Source of the DNA: CAZNXJ01 sp964577115
GTDB lineage: Bacteria; Planctomycetota; Planctomycetia; Pirellulales; Pirellulaceae
NCBI GenBank assembly: GCA_964577115.1
Contig: CAZNXJ010000052.1
Location: 1-17,453, forward strand
Length of the DNA: 17,453 bases
Direction of reading: 5' to 3'
Shown here: positions 14,025 to 17,453 of the stretch, in pieces
How the letters are laid out: each line of letters opens with the position of its first letter
Position numbering within the stretch: position 1 is the stretch's first letter
Program-made: the position numbers and the translations under genes
The notes under the pieces: model-generated
The model's input: the letters and a program-made list of their open reading frames with translations, nothing else
What the model was told of the DNA's origin: nothing
The model's database searches: none

Positions 14025-15173
14025 ATGGTTGCTGCGGACAAAGCGAGCGATCGGATGGCGAAAAAGGAATCGAAGGCAGCGAAGAACGCGCGGGAAGCTC
14101 GGGGCTCGAAAGTGGCCTCGGTGTTCGAGCAGAACACGGCCCTGCGCAATACGCTTCAGCAGATTGAAAAACAGTTCGGCGAAGGCTCGATCATGCCGCT
14201 CGGCGCCGAAAAGCGTGGGCGGATCGAAGGCATTCCGACGGGCAGCTTGTCCGTCGATATTGCGCTCGGCGGCCAAGGCATCCCGCGCGGGCGGATCATC
14301 GAGGTGTTTGGGCCGGAGTCGAGCGGCAAGACGACGCTTGCGCTGCACGTCGCCGCGCAGGCTCAGCGGCAGGGAGGCATCGCGGCGATTATTGACGCCG
14401 AGCATGCTTTTGATCCGACGTGGGCGAAGAAGCTGGGCGTCGAGCTCGATACGTTGCTCGTCAGCCAGCCGGCCAGCGGCGACGAGGCGCTTCAGATCAC
14501 CGAGATGCTGGTGAAGTCGAACGCCGTGGACGTCGTGATCGTGGACTCGGTGGCCGCGCTGGTTCCGAAGCAGGAACTGGAAGGCGAGATTGGCGACAGC
14601 CACGTCGGCCTGCAGGCTCGGCTGATGAGCCAGGCCATGCGGAAGCTCACCGGCGCGATTGCTCGGACGCGGACGGCGGTGATTTTTATCAACCAGATCC
14701 GCGAGAAGGTCGGCGTCATGTTCGGCAGCCCCGAAACGACGCCGGGCGGACGAGCTCTGAAGTTTTATGCTTCGTGCCGGATCGATGTCCGTCGGATCGG
14801 GCAGCTGAAGGACGGCGAGGAAGTAATTGGCCAGCGCGTGCGCGCGAAGATCGTCAAGAACAAGGTCGCTCCCCCGTTCCGCACGGCGGAATTCGATATG
14901 ATGCACTCCAACGGCATCAGCTACGAAGGGGATCTGCTCGACCTGGGCGTGGCCTACAAGATCATCGCGCGCAGTGGCGCGTGGTTTAAGCTTGGCGAGA
15001 CGTATCTCGGGCAAGGCAAAGAGAAGGCGCGGCTGTTCCTGATCGAGAACCCCGAGATTGCTCGGAAGATTCACGAGCTGGTGCTGGCGGCGGCGGATCC
15101 GGCGAGCGAACCGGAGAACGGCGAGGGGGCTCGCGAGGGTTCGGCCGAGGTGACGACGGAAACGGATTCATAA
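14025..15173 (+). CDS. recA: Recombinase A
   Basis: This 382-residue RecA is the DNA strand-exchange ATPase of homologous recombination and co-protease of the SOS response. Walker A is GPESSGKT (96-103). Walker B is VVIVDSVAAL (170-179), the L1/L2 loop region runs about 185-240 (QARLMSQAMRKLTG; FINQIREKVGVMFG at 221-234), and the acidic C-terminal tail is present (361-382). Compared with E. coli RecA it carries about 30 extra N-terminal residues, Lys/Ala-rich, before the conserved QIEKQFGEGSIMPLG (46-60). An internal ATG at residue 11 would shorten this only partly. No intein or frameshift is present. Upstream lie a sigma70-like promoter and a palindrome over its -10. htrA follows after 34 bp on the same strand. 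Confidence 0.98.
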   Translation: MVAADKASDRMAKKESKAAKNAREARGSKVASVFEQNTALRNTLQQIEKQFGEGSIMPLGAEKRGRIEGIPTGSLSVDIALGGQGIPRGRIIEVFGPESSGKTTLALHVAAQAQRQGGIAAIIDAEHAFDPTWAKKLGVELDTLLVSQPASGDEALQITEMLVKSNAVDVVIVDSVAALVPKQELEGEIGDSHVGLQARLMSQAMRKLTGAIARTRTAVIFINQIREKVGVMFGSPETTPGGRALKFYASCRIDVRRIGQLKDGEEVIGQRVRAKIVKNKVAPPFRTAEFDMMHSNGISYEGDLLDLGVAYKIIARSGAWFKLGETYLGQGKEKARLFLIENPEIARKIHELVLAAADPASEPENGEGAREGSAEVTTETDS

Positions 15174-15207
15174 ACACCACTTCGTAAACTCGGAAAGGCA
15201 CGCATCC

Positions 15208-16665
15208 ATGCGCTGGCTGCTCGCAATCGTCCTCGCATTTGGCGTGTGCGCTTCGAGCGGCTGGGCGCAGAGCGAGTCGGCGGGGGTGCCCGAGACCGAG
15301 CTGGCAGCGGCGCTCGCGTTGGAACGAGCGCTCGTCGAGACGATTGAGGCGTGCGAGAAGTCGGTCGTCGCGATCGCTCGGGTTCGCAAGGGGGACGGCC
15401 GGCAGGGGCGGCTGGAGGAAGGGTTTCCGGGGGCGCCGCCGAGCGCTACGGATCCGAACTTCGTGCCCAACGAGTATGCGACGGGGGTCGTGATCGACTC
15501 GAACGGGCTCATCCTGACCACGCACCACGTGATCGGGAACCCCGAAGAGAACGACTACTATGTCTGGCTGCAGCGGGCGCCGTACAAAGCGGTGCTTGTG
15601 GAAGCGACGAAGGCGGCGGATCCGTGGATGGATCTGGCCGTGCTGAAGATTGACGCGGCGGACCTTCAGCCGATTAAGTTCGGGGATGCGGCGACGCTGC
15701 GCAAAGGGCAGATCGTCGTCGCTCTGGGAAACCCCTTCGCGATTGCTCGCGATGGCCAGGCCAGTGCGAGCTGGGGGATTGTGTCGAACCTCGCCCGCAA
15801 AGCGCCGCCGGCGGAACCCGTGGAGGCGGGGGGCGGGGGCGAAACGCTACATCATTATGGGACACTGATCCAGACGGATGCAAAGCTGAACTTCGGGACG
15901 AGCGGCGGGGCGCTGATCAATCTGAAAGGCGAAATGGTCGGGCTGATCACGTCGCTGACGGCGAGCGTGGCGTATCCGAGCCCGGCGGGGTTTGCGATCC
16001 CGGTGGACGAGCATTTCAAGCGGGCCGTCGAGGTGTTGAAGACGGGGCGCCGCGCGGACTATGGGTTCTTGGGCGTGCTACCCTGGGCGCTGACGCGTGA
16101 AGAGCGGCAGCGCGGCATGCGGGGCGCTCGCGTGCGGGACGTGGTGCCCGGCACCCCGGCGTCGCGCGCCGACGTCCGGCCGGGCGACGTGATTCTCGCG
16201 GTCAACGACGTCCCGATTCACGACGACAGCGATCTGATCCGGCACGTCAGCGCGATGCTCGTCGAGACGCCCATCGAGCTGACGCTGGAGCGGAACCGGC
16301 AGCTTTTGACGCGCCGCGCGGTGCTCTCGAAGAAGCAGCTTCAGACGCGGCGCCGAGCGTACTGGCAAGTGCCCGATCCGCGCTGGCGGGGCTTGCAGGT
16401 GGATTACGCGACGGCGATGCCGGCGTTTTATCAGCTGAGCCGGCTGTTGGATCCGCAGGGTTGTGTGGGGGTGGTGGACGTCGAAGAGAATTCGCCGGCG
16501 TGGAAGGCGGGGATCCGGCCGGGCGATTTTGTATGCCGTGTGGAGCGGGAAGCGGTCGCGACGCCCGCCGAGTTCTTTGCGGCGGCCGAGCGTCACCCGG
16601 GCGACGTCACGCTCGCCGTCGTCCGCAACGGCGACGCCGAACCGCGCCGCGTTCCCGCCGAGTAG
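15208..16665 (+). CDS. Secreted HtrA/DegP-like trypsin-family protease with two PDZ domains
   Basis: This 485-residue protein has a signal peptide (1-20, ending GWA before Gln21), so it acts outside the cytoplasmic membrane, probably in periplasmic protein quality control. The protease domain (about 45-275) has the expected triad: His107 in LTTHHVIG, Asp142 in DLAVLKI, and Ser232 in LNFGTSGGALIN. The two flanking motifs differ from the common TNAHVV and LNPGNSGGP, but the triad is complete. PDZ1 spans about 283-362 (YGFLGV; GTPASRADVRPGDVI). PDZ2 spans about 395-475 (VEENSPAWKAGIRPGDFV). GGAAAGG-like site: GGAAAGG at 15192-15198 lies 9 nt before the ATG. The gene follows recA by 34 bp, suggesting co-transcription, perhaps as part of a stress response. 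The 3' end runs into the repeat region. Confidence 0.93.
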   Translation: MRWLLAIVLAFGVCASSGWAQSESAGVPETELAAALALERALVETIEACEKSVVAIARVRKGDGRQGRLEEGFPGAPPSATDPNFVPNEYATGVVIDSNGLILTTHHVIGNPEENDYYVWLQRAPYKAVLVEATKAADPWMDLAVLKIDAADLQPIKFGDAATLRKGQIVVALGNPFAIARDGQASASWGIVSNLARKAPPAEPVEAGGGGETLHHYGTLIQTDAKLNFGTSGGALINLKGEMVGLITSLTASVAYPSPAGFAIPVDEHFKRAVEVLKTGRRADYGFLGVLPWALTREERQRGMRGARVRDVVPGTPASRADVRPGDVILAVNDVPIHDDSDLIRHVSAMLVETPIELTLERNRQLLTRRAVLSKKQLQTRRRAYWQVPDPRWRGLQVDYATAMPAFYQLSRLLDPQGCVGVVDVEENSPAWKAGIRPGDFVCRVEREAVATPAEFFAAAERHPGDVTLAVVRNGDAEPRRVPAE

Positions 16666-16697
16666 CCGTGCATTCCCGATCAACCTTAGGCGGGTGA

Positions 16698-16834
16698 TCG
16701 TGGAAACAATCCGGCCACCAACCGGCCTGCCGCGAAGCGGCGGCCATTGTCTTGCCCCTTCGAGTTGCGAGCCGCAACGCGGCGGATCCGGAGGTAGCCC
16801 AGGGGAAGGGCCGAAGGCCCGCACCCCTGGGTGG
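16698..16834 (+). repeat. Dispersed structured repeat, full copy 1 (137 bp)
   Basis: This full copy starts TCGTGGAAACAATCCGG and ends CACCCCTGGGTGG, 32 bp after the htrA stop. It can fold into an inner hairpin GCCGC-GAA-GCGGC (16729-16741), extended by flanking GGCC pairs. It can also form GTTGC-GAGCC-GCAAC (16764-16778) and an outer hairpin CCCAGGGG/CCCCTGGG (16798-16831) that encloses GGGCC-GAA-GGCCC. By eye it differs from copy 2 at nine positions and has the same length. No reading frame is conserved, so it is non-coding. Confidence 0.9.
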
Positions 16835-16870
16835 CGAGCCGAAGGTCCGCACCCCTGGGTGCGAGGTGCG
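16835..16870 (+). repeat. Partial tandem unit of the repeat
   Basis: GCCGAAGGTCCGCACCCCTGGG recurs directly after copy 1, duplicating only the terminal hairpin's right arm and loop. It looks like a partial duplication or a decayed tail of the element. Confidence 0.7.
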
Positions 16871-16920
16871 GAAACGCGCTCACCCCGGGCAATGCGTTTT
16901 GCACCCATCGACGGTGCAAA

Positions 16921-17057
16921 TCGTGGAGACAATCCGCGCACCAACCGGCCTGCCGCGAAGCGGCGGCCATCGTGTTGCCCCTTCAAGTTGCGAGCCGCAA
17001 CGCGGCGGATCCCAAGGTAGCCCAGGGGAAGGGCCGAAGGTCCGCACCCCTGGGTGG
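16921..17057 (+). repeat. Dispersed structured repeat, full copy 2 (137 bp)
   Basis: This second full copy is in the same orientation, 86 bp after the end of copy 1. All hairpins of copy 1 are kept. In the outer hairpin the GGCCC of copy 1 is GGTCC, which still pairs through a G-U wobble in RNA. The block CAAGGTAGCCCAGGGG matches the edge copies more closely than copy 1 does. Confidence 0.9.
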
Positions 17058-17090
17058 TAGACCGCAGGCTCGCACCCCTAGGTGCAGAGC
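17058..17090 (+). repeat. Degenerate repeat tail
   Basis: GACCGCAGGCTCGCACCCCTAGG is a diverged version of the element's final arm, placed directly after copy 2 as the partial unit follows copy 1. Confidence 0.55.
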
Positions 17091-17398
17091 GGCGAACACG
17101 CGTACACCCGGAAACAAACCGCGTTGCCGCACCATCGGGCGGCGGGTCAAACGCCGCAACGTGCCAACACCGGTTTTATCAATGCATCAAGCCGTGTACG
17201 CCACATGCGCCATGCGAAGATGTTCAAAATATTGAATACAACGGGTGTCGGCCTGCGGCCGACACCCGTTGTTACTCGCTCCCCATCCATCACGCAACAA
17301 GATGATTACCCGTGGGCGGCGGTTGGTGCGGTCATGCCCAATTCGCGCCTTACCACGGGGTGGGCGCATTGTAATGGGGTACGTGGTTCGGCGGCTCG
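17091..17398. other. Intergenic stretch around the perfect inverted repeat
   Basis: Apart from the hairpin at 17238-17272 this stretch shows no supported gene. Its composition is less GC-rich than the flanking repeats (for example TTCAAAATATTGAATAC at about 17223-17239, where TTCAA-AATA-TTGAA is itself a small palindrome). Short frames crossing it have no family resemblance. Confidence 0.45.
17238..17272. repeat. Perfect 16-bp inverted repeat
   Basis: ACAACGGGTGTCGGCC (17238-17253), loop TGC, then its exact reverse complement (17257-17272). This is a very stable hairpin with no T-run on either side and no adjacent gene within 500 bp upstream. It could be a mobile palindromic element, a terminator for a gene beyond the window, or a small-element end. 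Confidence 0.8.
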
Positions 17399-17453
17399 CC
17401 ACCCAGGGGTGCGGACCTTCGGCCCTTCCCCTGGGCTACCTTGGGATCCACCG
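17399..17453 (-). repeat. Dispersed structured repeat, edge copy
   Basis: An inverted-orientation copy starts CCACCCAGGGGTGCGGACC and is cut by the window end. Its last 31 bases (17423-17453) are identical to bases 1-31, because both window edges lie inside the same element. Confidence 0.85.

Noticed and set aside
14001..15074. Minus-strand frame of 357 residues opposite recA
   Set aside because: It is antisense to a full RecA; long antisense frames are expected at this GC content.
16078..16986. Minus-strand frame of 302 residues spanning htrA and the repeat
   Set aside because: It runs across both an HtrA PDZ region and a non-coding repeat, so it cannot be a conserved gene.
16463..17020. 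Plus-strand frames reading through the repeat copies
   Set aside because: The repeat stays open in several frames only because it is GC-rich. Copies differ in frame and no start site is present.
16698..17057. CRISPR array
   Set aside because: Two 137-bp copies with an 86-bp spacer and inner hairpins do not have the short-repeat, regular-spacer form, and no cas gene is nearby.

Overview
The window reads as chromosomal DNA of a GC-rich, free-living bacterium, most likely a planctomycete (Planctomycetota, Pirellulales-like). This assignment is an inference. It rests on dense housekeeping genes (gltX, glnS, recA, a Mn-type superoxide dismutase), several genes with no visible Shine-Dalgarno site beside others with good ones, lineage-style hypothetical proteins (a Ser/Gly/Tyr-rich lipoprotein, a membrane protein with a Lys/Ala-rich tail), a bacterial GlnRS next to GluRS, and a structured GC-rich intergenic repeat at both edges. 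No virus, plasmid, CRISPR array, defence island or transposase gene is visible.

Layout. Bases 1-336 hold two inverted-orientation copies of the repeat. A small minus-strand gene (337-660, L7/L12 C-terminal-like motif) and a plus-strand low-complexity lipoprotein gene (1158-2303) diverge from a 0.5-kb gap. The lipoprotein gene converges on a minus-strand sodA-like gene (2462-3058) across a strong bidirectional terminator. Upstream of sodA on the minus strand is a 760-residue HD/PAS/GGDEF signalling protein (3189-5471). After a 0.59-kb divergent gap the plus strand carries a fumarylacetoacetate-hydrolase-family enzyme (6061-6918), a membrane protein (7085-8323), overlapping gltX and glnS (8560-11854), a PfkB-family kinase (12072-12980), a 2'-5' RNA ligase-like gene thpR (13034-13600), recA (14025-15173) and a secreted HtrA-like protease (15208-16665). 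The last 0.79 kb holds two full and several partial copies of the repeat plus a separate perfect 16-bp inverted repeat.

How the genes relate. gltX and glnS overlap by 14 bp and are probably translationally coupled, so Glu-tRNA and Gln-tRNA charging are made together. thpR-recA-htrA lie in line; recA has its own promoter, whose -10 element is overlapped by a 22-bp imperfect palindrome that could be an SOS-type operator. htrA follows recA by 34 bp and may be co-transcribed with it. The HD/PAS/GGDEF protein keeps an intact cyclase motif and inhibitory site but has lost the HHE part of HD-GYP, so it is more likely a cyclic-di-GMP synthase than a hydrolase.

The least ordinary items are the 137-bp repeat with hairpins and compensatory changes, the FET-like tyrosine-repeat lipoprotein, the recA operator candidate, and the membrane protein with a histone-H1-like tail. 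The first 31 and last 31 bases are identical because both edges lie in the same repeat, which looks like an assembly break rather than proof of a circular molecule. I do not see a complete new multi-gene system here.
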